Shown in pieces: positions 45,156-56,945 of a stretch of 64,000 nt of DNA. This DNA is from Armigeres subalbatus. Lineage: Eukaryota > Arthropoda > Insecta > Diptera > Culicidae. The notes under the pieces were generated by a model. The model searched no databases, had not been told where the DNA came from, and was given only the letters and a program-made list of their open reading frames with translations. A program made the translations under genes and the position numbers. The DNA lies in NCBI RefSeq assembly GCF_024139115.2, contig NC_085141.1:136337822-136401821 (forward strand). Reading direction: 5' to 3'. How positions within the stretch are numbered: the stretch's first letter is position 1; the number at the start of each line of letters is the position of its first letter.

Positions 45156-48150
45156 CTTCATCGCATCGTGATGTAGTTGGAAAAAACAACAAGTTGGCCA
45201 TACTCTCGTTGACAATCATTCCACCATGAAGGAAAGTCGAAATTAATTTTTTTTTGGTAATTCATTCATCCTTGGGGTAGGTATGTCCTCACGGTATTAG
45301 TCTTTTATTTCGAAAAGAAAAAGCTTGCTTAGAACCTCTTTCTGAAAGCTTCCTTGAGGGTATGAATATGGAACACACTTCATATAGTACACTCATCAGC
45401 TTCTACTTTCATTAGCACCATTATCACTATCATCATCATAATCATCCATTACTCTTCAGTATTAGACCGCTTCAGATGTAAAGAAATCTTTTTTTCCATC
45501 GGCAATGAAAGATTTGAATTTGTGTAAGTTGTACAGAAATCTATTACTCTTTTTCAAACGTGTTCAAAAAGTTAAATTTTAGAAAATTTGTCAATTTCGA
45601 TTTTTTATTTTTGAGCTGGCCTCCTTTAGTGCTGCCATGAAGGATTTGCACAACCATCTGATGGGGGCTCACTCATATGGAAAACTTCGCTCGTTACAGC
45701 TGGTCGATTGTCGTCGTTGTCGGTGAACGACGTGAACGGCGGCGGAGATGGTGGTGTAGTAGCCGGAAAAACGTCGAAAGCAAGCATCAAGTGTTCTTAT
45801 TATAATCAGAGGACCGAAGAATGCTCGGCATCCCACCCCAGATGCTGCACGTTATGAATGATGGACCACGTCTTGAGATATGTATTAAAGATAGATACAT
45901 ACAGCAACGATGAAGCAGAAGTAGCAGCCAATTACAGCATCAAGAACAACTTGAGATGAGCAGCAGCGGCAGGTATCATCGAACGGACGACGAGTCTATA
46001 ATCTGGCCAAACTTACACGAGGATCTCCTCACTGCGATATTTGCTTTGAGAAGTATGAAAGAAGAAAATACGTAGAATTGGCTCTGATGTTCTTTGGTTG
46101 TGAGGCGATGCTATACATAAGTAGATTTGGACATTATGCTCATAATACGATTAAGAATAGATTATGAAGGACTGAGACATTATCGCGAAGGTTTTGTCAA
46201 TTGTGAGATGTAGTATCCTTTTTTCGCTCGGTTTTCACTTGTATCTGCAAAAAAACTAGCACTTATCTTAAAAGCAAACCAGCATTTAATGTTTTCTAAG
46301 CAAACTGTAAGAAGAGCAAGCGTAACTTTGGACGCTTCAGAATTCCATCAACGATTTCAGAGGCATCATCAACGTCTTGACTACGTGATGTTTAAAATAA
46401 GTTCAAGTTTATCATTGAAAAATTGTAAATACTTTCAGCCTTAATAAAAAATCAAGTATTGTCAAACTGAATTATCAAAAATAAAGTTTGATGTGAGTTA
46501 TCAGTCGATACTAAGTGATTTAGTTTAATTTATTAAATTGGATGGAATGTGAAGGCTCTCATGAAGCATTATTACTGAGAACCTTTCGCCATAAGCTCGG
46601 ATGCCATTTGCATGTTACCATAATAAGAAGTTTTCCGCACATATGAAATCCATTAAATTTTTCATCACTTCCGAAGGAAGCCAGAAACGTGAAACGACTG
46701 CTCAACTGGCAGGCTATTATGGTTTCCTGTCGCCCGAACCTTTTTCACCGTACTCCGAAAACTGTGAAAAGGTATTCGACCTGCGGCCAGCCAGCAGGAT
46801 CAAACCGCACAATCCTTTTTTTGCGTCGTGCGTTGCAGTAGGTCTTCATCATTGGCATCGAGTCTCCATCTGGCAGACGGTGCATGATAACAGGAACGAT
46901 GGAACACACATGCTCACCTGCTATATCCAAATGCTTTGAAGTTGAAAGTTATCCTCACGTTCGCGATAACCGCCGGCCATGAATAGGTGAAAAAAGAGGT
47001 GCCCTTTTGAAGGTTTGGCCATTGCGGCTACTGTTGCCATCCTGGGGGATTATTAGATCGGGTGATGAAATGAAGAGGATGAAATAACGACTTTACGTGA
47101 AGCCATTTGCAATAGTTGCTCGGTTTAAGTTGAATTGAAGTTTGCTTTTTGAAGGTATTTTCGTGCTGGAAAAGACAGATTTGAATTGGACCAGGGCTCT
47201 GGTTATTCATTTTGATGCCATACAGTCAAATCAATTTCTATGCAAAGGAAAATCTTTTTCCATTATCCTTGGTGAGGAATATGAGGCATCATTTGTATTT
47301 CACGAAGCTTTCAAAAATGAGCATTGTAGCAGCCTCAAGTCCGGAAAAATTTAAAACAAATGCCGCTCGTTGAATTTACTGAATTGCTCACCTTTAAAAG
47401 AATACAAAGTTCTTCGTTGAGCAAACACAAAAGGGAAAAATTCAACGTCACTATCCTATAAACATTTTTTCCAGTATCTTCCCGCTCGACTGCGTGCGGG
47501 AAAATCACCTGGTCCTGTGATCGCCCATTGAAGGGCTGACTGGAACTAACGACTCTGTGAAAATATTTCATACTTCAAGCACCTTTTCTCGAAAGGCAGT
47601 GTAGGGAGTGTCGCTCAATTGTGAAAGCGCTTTCCACCAAACTCCCACGCTCCACAGGAGGGCCATTACGTGCCGGTATGCCCCGATATGGATTTCGATT
47701 TGTTATTTGGCCTTTGGTTTCGGCACGAGGAGGAAAAAAAAATCATTGCTAGAGAAAAATGGGGAACGCTTGGTAGTAATGGTAATGCTTTTCGCCTTTG
47801 CACCATCCATAAGTGGTTTGGGCGGAATCGAAAGTGGAATTGTGGCTCGGTAGTTGCGGTAGAATCCAATATGTGGAAACCTAAAAATTGCTGGGCCCTG
47901 ACAGATGTGATCGTTGTGTTAAAATGTGCTTTCCAGGAAACGGAATTGAACCGCCAAAGCTATAAAAGCGAACTGAAGTGTGTATTTTCGACAACTTCAG
48001 GCGGAGTGTCAATGTTTGATGGAATTGACTTTTTGGAAGCTGCATTTGAAGTACGGAAAGCGAAATTTTACGAGGCTATTGGGCTTTGTTGGATATTTTC
48101 AAGCTCCCTCGATATCATTTGACTTGAAACAATTTTCAAATAATTTTAAA
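45156..48150. other. no recognisable gene or repeat
   Basis: Mixed-composition DNA, the most host-like stretch of the window (for example 45640-45960). Open frames at 46601-46939 (112 codons) and 47670-48122 (150 codons) have no motif I recognise, no strong splice context and no repeat partner. Regulatory, intronic or untranslated sequence is possible but cannot be shown. Confidence 0.4.
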
Positions 48151-48154
48151 ATGT

Positions 48155-48290
48155 CAATTTTATATTTTGAATATTTTGCATTTTTGAATATTTTGAATAT
48201 TTTGAATATTTTGAATATTTTGAATATTTTGAATAATTTGAATATTTTGAATATTTGGAAAATTTTGAATATTTTGAATATTTTAAATTG
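48155..48290. repeat. 9-bp TTTTGAATA satellite, left block
   Basis: About a dozen units, same strand orientation as the large array at 56930-59420. Ends at ATTGAGGTGTACGCCGCC, where a CGCC-rich terminus begins. Confidence 0.95.
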
Positions 48291-48499
48291 AGGTGTACGC
48301 CGCCGCCACCGATCTTTTTTTTTTGCAAGCCGGTGCTTAAAATTTGTCTCGCAATTTTCCCTTAGAAGAATCTTTTGGCAGAAAGCCATTATGCCGAAGG
48401 CTTCAACCCAACAAACATTGGAGGTGAATAAAGCGTTTTTATGACCAAAAATAGTCGTCTATGGCCTATATAGCTAAAATTGTTGGTTGGTAAGGCTGA

Positions 48500-49510
48500 A
48501 AGTTGTTTGGTCTAATATGTCGTTTGAACGAACAAACTATTTGGCTGAAGCCAAAATAGTCTAAAATTATTTTTCGAAAAATGTGATTTTGTCGAACAGT
48601 ACCTTCAACTGAAAAAGAAAATAGTTGGCCGAATAGCTTAATTGGCTAACATGGTCTCTGAGACGAAAAGCAGAAAGGGTTATTTGGTAGGGCATTCGAC
48701 CGAAAGTGTCGTTTCTGCTGAATTGTTCATTTATAAAAAAAAGCTGTTTAGCCGAATAGGTCATTTGACAGAAAATGCCGTTTGGCCGGAATGGTTGTTT
48801 TGCAGAAATCACATTTTCGGCCCAAATGGCTCTTTCTGCCAAACGACGATATCTACTAAACGGCATTTTCGCCCAAATGTTCTATTTGGTCAAATGGCTT
48901 TTGCTGCCAAACGACCATTTAGGCCAAATGAGATTTTCAGCCACTTGAACTGTCAGTCTGTCAAATTACCAGTTTGGCTCGTACCAAAGGTCACTTTCGG
49001 TCAAACCATGTTCGACCTAGTATCGTTTCAGACAAACGTTTAATTCGGCCTAATGGAATTTGGCTAGATGATTTTTGTCGAAATTAATTTATTGGCTTTT
49101 TTCGGTGATAATTATACTACTTAAAGCGAAAGGGAGTAGATGAAAGTAATGAAGATACAGATTCGATTGACACCGCAAGCGAGCGGCAAGTGTGAAATGA
49201 ATAGAAACTGAAGATTAGCAGAGGGCCATATGAGAGAACAAACATTGTTGAAATCGCTGTTATTCTGCCTAACGTCCACCCAGGAACGGCTTGGATAGTG
49301 ACGTGGTGATCACTGTACCAAGACAGATAATTATAATTATAATAATTATAGATGATTTTTGGCCTAACGTGCTATTCAACCAAGTGGCATTCGAATGAAT
49401 GCTTTTTCGCCGAATGACTTTCGGCCGGACGACAGGTTGGGTCATTTGGCCGAAAGGTTTTTGGCCAAATATGTCATTTGGCCAAACAACCCTTTAGGCA
49501 TAAACTCATC
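48500..49510. repeat. degenerate GGCCGAA repeat, left block
   Basis: Units of about 17-20 bases (CATTTGGCCGAAA and reverse complement) at 48500-49080 and 49370-49510, with 49080-49370 non-repetitive. Parts align in direct orientation with 55630-56075 (TCGTTTCAGACAAACG ... AATGGAATTTGGC against CCGTTTCACCCAAACG ... AATGCAATTTGGC). Confidence 0.8.
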
Positions 49511-49515
49511 TAGCC

Positions 49516-49635
49516 TAGACCTGTGCGCCGCCGCGCCGCCGCCGCCGGTGGTTTTACTCACGCCGCCGCCGCCGACGATTTTGGGTCGGCGCGCCGCCGA
49601 TCATAATTTTGCCACGCCGATGACTAATCGCAATA
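49516..49635 (+). repeat. CGCCGCC-rich terminus, left-facing
   Basis: TAGACCTGTGCGCCGCCG followed by three CGCCGCCGCCG runs. The mirror-image end CGGCGCACAGGTCTA lies at 55611-55626, and diverged versions at 48289 and 56449. Confidence 0.75.
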
Positions 49636-49649
49636 AAAAAATCAATTAA

Positions 49650-49775
49650 CTTAAGTCGAGTCGAGTAAAGTACAAGACACTGAAGATGGCCTTACAGTTG
49701 AAGACGAAATGCATATCTGTAAAGCAATACAACGTTGTGGAATTGGAATAGTGCTAAACTCGTCTTATGATAGTT
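49650..49775 (+). mobile_element. half of a fold-back MITE
   Basis: Single arm of the family at 53878: AAGTCGAGTCGAGTAAAGTA, CAAGACACTGAAGA, GTTGAAGACGAAATGCATAT and CTCGTCTTATGATAG. The opposite arm is missing. Confidence 0.7.
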
Positions 49776-49941
49776 CATAAATGCTGAAAAGGTGGATATC
49801 GTCAGAATTCAATTTCAAATCTACCTTACGAGATGGTGTCTCTAAGTCAGTGTGGTGAAATACATTGTCTGCTGGATCAAGAAATATGTTGGTTGATTAG
49901 TTTATAAGTTTGCATGCTGCTTTATCTAGTGGATTTCGTCT

Positions 49942-50229
49942 TCTTCTTCTTCTTATTGGCAATACATCCCCACACTGGGACAGAGCCGCCTCGCAGCTTA
50001 GTGTTCACTAAGCACTTCCACAGTTATTAACTGCAAGGTTTCTAAGCCAGGTTACCATTTTGCATTTGTATATCATGAGGCTAACACGATGATACTTTTA
50101 TGCTCAGGGAAGTCGAGACAATTTCCCATCCGAAAATTTCCTAGACCGGCATCGGGAATCGAACCTAGCCACCCTCAGCATGGTCTTGCTTAGTAGCCGC
50201 GCGTCTTACCGCACGGCTAAGGAGGGCCT
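49942..50229 (-). mobile_element. Feilai-type SINE, copy 4
   Basis: Full-length minus-strand copy, flanked by the exact 15-bp duplication TAGTGGATTTCGTCT (49927-49941, 50230-50244). A few substitutions (GGCATCGGGAATCGAACC) show slightly more decay than copy 1. Confidence 0.95.
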
Positions 50230-50699
50230 TAGTGGATTTCGTCTACCAAGTAGAATTACACATAAAATGTTCAACTGATCTTTGGAAATCGTCTAAGCCA
50301 GGCTTTGGATTTGGCATTCAGTCGGGCACCTAAACCTGTAGGTGACTCGCAAATTATGTTTGATGTGGCTTTTGTGATGGCTAAGATACATGCCCAAAGC
50401 ACCCCCATTCTTATAGAATCTGGCATTTGTGCAGTTAATTTATTGCAGCTCAGGAATTTCAAGGTAAGTTAGCACATTAATTAGTCTGACAATATTTTTT
50501 ATTTTTAAAATCAACCAGGCCACTTATTTAATCAGTTTTCTTTCTTTTTTGATTTGTGTTATGAGCACAATTGACTTATTTGGGAAACCAATTCAGCAAA
50601 ATAATTAAATCCTTACTGTGAATGATTTTCTAGCTTTTTGTGCAATATAACTATTTATTTTGAAATCAATGTTTGAATATTATTGACAAAACCGTTATA

Positions 50700-52600
50700 T
50701 TTCCTTGTACATTCCTCCAAAGTTTTCTAAAAAAAAACCTAAGGAAATTACTTTAGGAATTCTTGTTTCTCAGAATATTCCTTCAGAATTTCCATTACGA
50801 TTTTTTTCAGAACATCTTTTACGAATTTCTTTAGGAAATTCCCTATGGAATGTTTACGAAAAAAATGTTTCAGGAATTCCTACGAAAAAGGAATTACTCT
50901 GCAAATTCTATAAAGAATTTTTATCGGAAATTGTTTATCAACACTTTTTTTAGGCAATTCCTTCTGAAATTTCTTTAAGAATTGCTTCGGAAATTCCTCT
51001 TATTTATCTTTATTCCTCTATATTTTTTTCAGCAATTATTCCATGAATTCATTAAATCAGAAATTTTCTCAAGGAACTTCTTCGGAACTTCTTCCAGCAA
51101 TTCCTTTAAAACATTCTTCGGGAATCCTTCCAGAACTTCCTGCAGGAATTCCTCCGAAAATGCTTTCATGAGTTAATTCCGAGATTCTTTTAGTAATACC
51201 TTGGTAACTTTTTAGTGTTTGTTGTTTATTTTTTTGCTTTACTCTTTCGAAAATTCAATTAGTAACTCCATCGAAAACTATTTCATTCTCTAATTATTTT
51301 TCAAAGGATTTCCGGAAAGAAATTCCGAAAGAATTTCTGAAGAAATCTACGAGGGAATCTTGGAGGCTTTCAAAGAAACTATTAAAGATATCTATGGAGA
51401 AATATCAAAAGGAATTCTTGGCGGATTTTTTCAGAAAAAAATTTAGATTCAGAAAAAAAATCGTGAGGAGTTCTCAAATGATTTTTTGGAGGAGTTTTTG
51501 AATAAATTCCTGGATTTTCCAAATGAATTTTCAAAGGCATTTTTAAAAGAGAGCCTGAATCGATTTTGGAACCGTTGGAACTGCTAAAAAAGGTTTTGAA
51601 GATATTTCTAAAAGACTTCCCCAAAGAATTCCTAAAGGAATTTCCAGATAAATCCATAAAGAAATGTCTGAAGGTGTTTTTGAAGGAATTTATGAATATA
51701 CTCCTAACAGAATTTCAGAGGAAATGCCTACTGGTATGTCTGAAATAATTTCTAGATAAATCCAGGAATTCCTTTGGATTTTTTCTTAGAAATCGATTTG
51801 CAGTTTCCCTGGGAATTTGGCTCAGGGAGTCCTACAAAAACTCTTCCGGAAAAGAATTCCAGAAAGTCTTTCGGATTCTTTCGGATATTTCTTGGATTTT
51901 CCCTCAGGAATTAGTTCGGAAATTCATCCACGCATTCTTTCAGAAATTTTTTAAGGAAAACCTTGGGAAAATCGTTGAGGTATTCATCCGAAAATTTCGA
52001 ATTTCTTCTAAGAACTCCTTTGGTATACCTTGCAGAATTCTAGGACAAAATTTCCTTAAGAATTCTTGAACAAGTTCCAGAAAGAATATCCAAGAAACTC
52101 CTGAAGGATTTTTCAAAGTAGCTCCTGAAGGAACTTCTGATAGTCTTAGACTTCTCCGCAAATTTCTTTGGACATTTCGTCAAGTTGCCATTCAGAAACA
52201 CGGATACATCTTCTGAAAATCCTTCACAAATTCTTTTTGAAATCTCTAGGGAAAATGTTTGAGGAGTTCCTTAGGAAATTGTTTCAGAATTCCTCCAAAA
52301 ACTCTCTAAAAACTCCTACAGAAATTCAATTACGGAATACTTTGGAAATTTCATCAAGTTTTGAAAATTTGCTTAGGAATTTCTTTGAAAATTAATTGAG
52401 AAATTCCAGCGAAAGATACTTTTTGGATTTTTTTTTTAATTTCTCTAGGGGTTCCTTAGCAAGCTCCTTGTCATTTTTTCCTGAAATTACCTTAGGGATT
52501 CTTTCAAATCTTCCTTAAGCAATTTCTAGAGATTTTTTCCGGATAATCCTTTGAAAATTCTTCCAGTAAATTCTTTGGTTACTTTAGGAAGCTACGCTAC
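50700..52600. repeat. degenerate GGAATTCCT minisatellite, left block
   Basis: About 1.9 kb dominated by variants of TTTAGGAATTCCTTCGGAA in both orientations, old and highly diverged. Relative of the 24-bp array at 10275-11480. Short open frames inside are not genes. Confidence 0.7.
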
Positions 52601-52634
52601 CTACAGACACTGACAAAACAACCTCTGTAAGGGG

Positions 52635-52880
52635 AAGGGTCGTTTGGCCGAAACCGATTCAGCCGAAAGTCATTTGGCCGAATTCCACTTGGCCAAACAA
52701 ACCATTAGGCCGAAACCAATCTGGCCGAAAGGGTCATTTGGACGAACGGGTCATTTGGCTGAACGGGTCATTTGGCCGAACGGGTCATGTGGCCGAAAGG
52801 GTAATTTGGCCGAAAGGGTCGTTTGACGTAAAGGGTCATTTGGTCGAAAGAGTCATTTGGCTGAAAGGGTCATTTCTTCA
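52635..52880 (+). repeat. 17-bp CATTTGGCCGAAAGGGT array, left arm
   Basis: About a dozen units with a 17-base period. Inverted counterpart at 53545-53870; the outer parts of the two arms also match (CAAACAAACCATTAGGCCGA against the complement of the right end). Confidence 0.9.
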
Positions 52881-52889
52881 TTCCTTTTC

Positions 52890-53540
52890 GTCTCAATTTC
52901 TCTTTCCTTATTTCTCACTTCTCACTGTAAAAAGAGAGAAGCGTGAAGTGAGTAGTGAGACGACTCACTACTCACTTCGAACTACTAACTTTTTCACAGT
53001 GAGAAAAGAGAAATGAGGAGTGAGAAGAGAGACGTCTCACTTCACACTAAAAAAATGAGAAGAGCGAAGTGAGTAGTGAGACGTTTAAAAATAAAGAAAC
53101 GCGAAGTGAATACTTCGCGTTTCTCAATTTCTACAGTGAGAAGAAGAAAATTAAGAAAAAGAAGTGAGACGTCTCACTACTCACTTCAATTTCTCACTGT
53201 TCCCTGCAAAAAGCAAGAATTTAGACATCTCTCTTTTCACTCCTCGCTGTAAAAAATGAGACGCATGAAATGAATAGTGAGATGTCTCACTACCCACTTC
53301 GTACAACTCACTTCTCACAGTAAAGTGAATAGTAAGACGTCTCTCTTCTCACTCTTTATTTTTCTATTCTCATTGTAGAATGTGAGACGTGAGACGTCTC
53401 ACTTCTCACTTCTCACTGTGAAAACTTAGTAGTGCGAAGTGGGTAGAGAGACGTCTCACTACTCACCTCATGCTTCTCACTTTTTACAGTGAGAAGTAAG
53501 AAATGAGGAATGAGAATTGAGACGTCTCTCTTCTCATTTT
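52890..53540. repeat. GTGAGAAGTGAG / GAGACGTCTC palindromic core
   Basis: Degenerate GTGAGAAGTGAG and CTCACTTCTCAC words alternate, with the perfect palindrome GAGACGTCTC repeated (for example 53028, 53168, 53386, 53449). Forms the spacer between the inverted 17-bp arrays. Confidence 0.85.
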
Positions 53541-53544
53541 TCAA

Positions 53545-53870
53545 ATAACCTATTCGGCCAAATAACTTATTAGGCCAAATGTCTTATTCGGCCAAATGTC
53601 CTATTCAGCCAAATTACTCCTTCGGCCGAACAACCTTTTCGGCCAAATGACCCTTTCGGTCTAAAAACCCGTTTGGCCAAATGACCCTTTCGGCCAAATG
53701 ACTCTTTCGGTTGAACGACCCTTTCGGCCAAACAATCTTTTCGGCCAAATGACCCTTTCGGCCAAACGACTCTTTCGGCCGAACGACTCTTTCGGCCAAA
53801 TGACCCTTTCTGCCAAACGACCCTTCCGTCCAAATGACTTTCGGCCTAATGGTCTGTTTGGCAAAATGGT
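53545..53870 (-). repeat. 17-bp array, right (inverted) arm
   Basis: About 18 units of GGCCAAATGACCCTTTC, the reverse complement of the left arm. Confidence 0.92.
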
Positions 53871-53877
53871 ATATTCG

Positions 53878-54131
53878 ACCGTCTAAGACGAATTAAGTAC
53901 TGTCCATTTAATTCCACCAGTTAATTTTCGTTATCTTTGCAGATACGTATTTCGACCACAACTGTGTGGTCGTCTTCAGTGTCTTGTACTTGACTCGACT
54001 TGCTTGGAAGTCGAGTCAAGTACAAGACACTGAAGACGACCACACAGTTGTGGTCGAAATACGTATCTGCAAAGATAACGAAAATTAACTGGTGGAATTA
54101 AATGGACAGTACTTAATTCGTCTTAGACGGT
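53878..54131. mobile_element. perfect 124-bp fold-back element
   Basis: Arms 53878-54001 and 54008-54131 are exact complements over all 124 bases, with loop GCTTGG. Outer end ACCGTCTAAGACGAATTAAG. Shares internal blocks with 25773-25976 and 49650-49775. No coding sequence. It interrupts the GGCCGAA repeat family (the TATATTCGACC / TATATTCGGCC flanks are alike). Confidence 0.95.
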
Positions 54132-54229
54132 TTAATACATTCCACTAAACGAGCTTAAAATATTTTTCTGAAAATGGTATATTCGGCCAATCAACTTTCG
54201 GCCAAATGACATTGGCAAAAAGATGCAAA

Positions 54230-54570
54230 CTAGGTATCGAATTCTCGAAGCATTTGAGCAGAAAAAACTGCGCGGTGGAGAATTGTAAATGGCGCAGACG
54301 AACGAATGAATCACGATTGTACCAAGTTTAAAAATGCAGACCAAGGCAGGCTAATGAAATATGGCAGATTACAGTGGGCTGAACATGTACTGTGTATGCT
54401 GGAAGAGAGACCAGCAAAAAACCTTCCGAGAGCCTGGAAGAGGACGTTGGCTCCGGGGTAGACCCCGCACTCGGTGGCAGTGCGCAATCGAGGAAGATGC
54501 TCGTGCAGCTGGTGTGCAGGGAGATTGGCGACTGGCGGCCCAAGAACGAGCAACTTGGAATAGGAAATTA
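54230..54570 (+). pseudogene. LINE C-terminal fragment, frameshifted
   Basis: Frames combine to give WRRRTNESRLYQV, KYGRLQWAEHVLCMLEERPA, then GRGRWLRGRPRTRWQCAIEE and WRLAAQERATWNRKL: the Cys/Arg-rich tail after RT seen also at 27429-27716. At least one frameshift near 54425. 5'-truncated relic. Confidence 0.8.
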
Positions 54571-54639
54571 AATATGGTTTTCCTCTGGACAACTCGGAAT
54601 GTACCAGAATAGATATAGGTAATTTTAGAATGAAATTTT

Positions 54640-55190
54640 TGGACATTTTCCTCAGGAATTCCCTCACGACATTCTTTATTTCTTTTGTTTTTTTAGGGTC
54701 CCGTCAGATATTCATTCAAAGCTCTATAACAAATTTATGAGGAAATTTATTTGAAATTCTGTTAGGAATTACTTTGAAAATGTCTGTGAGGATTCCTTCG
54801 AAATTTTCCTGAAGGGTTCCTACTGATTTTTCTTTGGGAATTCCTTCAGTTCCCAAAGTCTTTTTCGGGAATTTCTTCAAAAATCTTGTCGGATTGCCTT
54901 CATAAACTTGTTCCGACATTACTTCAGGAAATCTTTTGGAAATTCCTTTGGAAAACTATTTTAGGAATTCCATCGGAAATTAGTTCATTGTTGAATAAAT
55001 TTCCGAATGAATTCCTGCATGATTAGCTCTACTAAAAGAATTTCCAAATTTCTGTAGGAATTCTCATAGAATTTTACGAAGGAATTCCTTATGAACTTAA
55101 ATAAGAAATGTCTTTAGAATTTCCTTAAAAAAATTCTAGTTTCCTCCAGAAATTCCTTCAGGGACTACACCAAGAACTTTTTTGGCATAT
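54640..55190. repeat. degenerate GGAATTCCT minisatellite, right block
   Basis: GGAATTCCTTCGGAAATTT-like units, same family as 50700-52600 and on the other side of the palindromic centre. Confidence 0.7.
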
Positions 55191-55494
55191 TTAACCAAAT
55201 TTCAGGAAAAATATTAAATTTGGTTGGTCATCCCCAGTCTTACTCAGCTAGTATTTATTTTTATTTATGTTGATCATAACATTTTAACATAAATAACATT
55301 TTAAAATCAGGTATTGATTAGTGTTGCCGACAATTGACTATTTTGAATGTGCTGCTTGATGATCGGCAAACGTAGAATATTGCAATTTTAATCCACTAAA
55401 GTCGATTTGTATACGGGCGATTCCTACCGTGTGAATCAAAACCGCATGACTCCAAAAACCCGCATTGAAATTGATTTTTCCAGTCATTGATTTT

Positions 55495-55626
55495 TCATCC
55501 ACGCCGGTTCACGCCGCCGCCGCCGCCGCCGATAAAAGTCAACGGCGCGCCGCCGTGACGCCGCCGCCGGGGCAAAAGTGACCACCACGCCGCCGCCGCC
55601 GATGATACGACCGGCGCACAGGTCTA
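55495..55626 (-). repeat. CGCCGCC-rich terminus, right-facing
   Basis: CACGCCGCCGCCGCCGCCGC runs ending ACCGGCGCACAGGTCTA at 55626, the complement of the terminus starting at 49516. Confidence 0.75.
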
Positions 55627-55629
55627 AAT

Positions 55630-56075
55630 TCTAGCCGAAAGTTTTATTTAGCCGAAATGGACATACGGCCGAAAATGTCGTTCGCCCGACTGGCCATTTG
55701 GCTGAAAAAAGTTGTTTGGCCAAAAAGGTTTTTTTGACCGAAAAGATCGTTCAGCAGAAAGACTATTTGGCCTAAAATGTTATTTTACAACATTTTGCCG
55801 TTGGACCAAGTAATATTTTCGATCAAATGGCTTTTTTTGTCAAACCATTTCGGCTAAATGTTGTTTTTGACCTTATAACTTAATCGGCCAAACGACCATT
55901 TCAGCCAAACGACGTATTAGGGAAGAATGCCTTTTCGGCCAAATAGCCAACTCAGTCATATGTCGCTTTGGCCACATGAAATTTTTGGCCAAACTGTTTT
56001 CCGTTTTATAACCGTTTCACCCAAACGTTCGTTTTGGAATAATGCAATTTGGCTTTGGCTGAGGCCCTCTCTGAG
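55630..56075. repeat. degenerate GGCCGAA repeat, right block
   Basis: AGCCGAAAGTTTTATTTAGC and similar units, collinear in part with 48500-49080. Bases 56076-56370 after it are AT-rich and unremarkable. Confidence 0.8.
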
Positions 56076-56374
56076 GCGCTGATATACATCATAAGTTAAA
56101 TCTATTGATTTTTGCCAATAAATATGTGTTGATTTTTAGTAGTGTAAGATTTTTCCATGGAAATTTAAAAAGAAATCCCGTGCAAATAACAATGAATTTC
56201 TTATGAAAAATTCAACCAGTTTCAAATGAATATTTTCAGAAAACTCAGAAAACTTTTGGGCGAATGTCGACAGCTTCCCACGAAATTCAAAAGTTTCTTC
56301 CGTTGAAATTTTGAAAACATCCTGGAAAAAATGAAGAATTTTTGTGTTAAAAACGAACGTAAAAAAATTTTACG

Positions 56375-56449
56375 TCGATTCACGCCGCCGCCGACCAAAA
56401 TTCTGACAAACGCCACCGCCGTCATTTTTCGGACCGGCGCACACCTCTA
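56375..56449 (-). repeat. CGCCGCC-rich terminus, outer right
   Basis: CACGCCGCCGCCGACC ... GGACCGGCGCACACCTCTA at 56449. Closest in sequence to the outer-left end GAGGTGTACGCCGCC at 48290. Confidence 0.7.
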
Positions 56450-56945
56450 ATTTTGAATTTGGAATTTTTAATTTGTAATTTGGAATTTGGAATTTGGAAT
56501 TTGGAACTTGGAACTTGGAACTTGGAACTTGGAACTTGGAATTTGGAACTTTGAACTTGGAATTTGGAATGGAATTTGGAATAAAATTTGGAATTTCAAA
56601 TTAGGAATTAGGAATTTGGAATTTTAAATTTTTAATTTTTAATTTTTAATCTCGTGTTTTGAATTTGGAACTTGGAATTTGGAATTTCAAATTTTTAATT
56701 TTTAATTTTGAATTTTGAATTTTTAATCTCGTGTTTTGAATTTGGAACTAGGAATGTGGAATTTTTAATTTTTAATTGGGAATTTAGAATTTGGATTTTG
56801 GAATTTGGAATTTGGAATTTGGAATCTGGAATTTGGAATTTGGAATTTGGAATTTCAAATTTTGAAGTTTGAATTTTTAATCTCGTGTTTTGAATTTGGA
56901 ACTTGGAATTTGGAATTTGGAATTTTGAATTTTGAATATTTTGAA
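56448..56945. repeat. GGAATTT / GGAACTT heptamer-like array
   Basis: Tandem TTGGAATTTGGAATTTGG and TTGGAACTTGG units with TTTTTAATCTCGTGTTTTGA recurring three times (about 56648, 56726, 56878), which marks a longer higher-order period. Grades into the 9-bp array. Confidence 0.9.

Noticed and set aside
46601..48122. Frames of 112 and 150 codons as host exons
   Set aside because: No domain, no clear splice sites, overlapping frames on both strands; reported only as part of an unassigned stretch.
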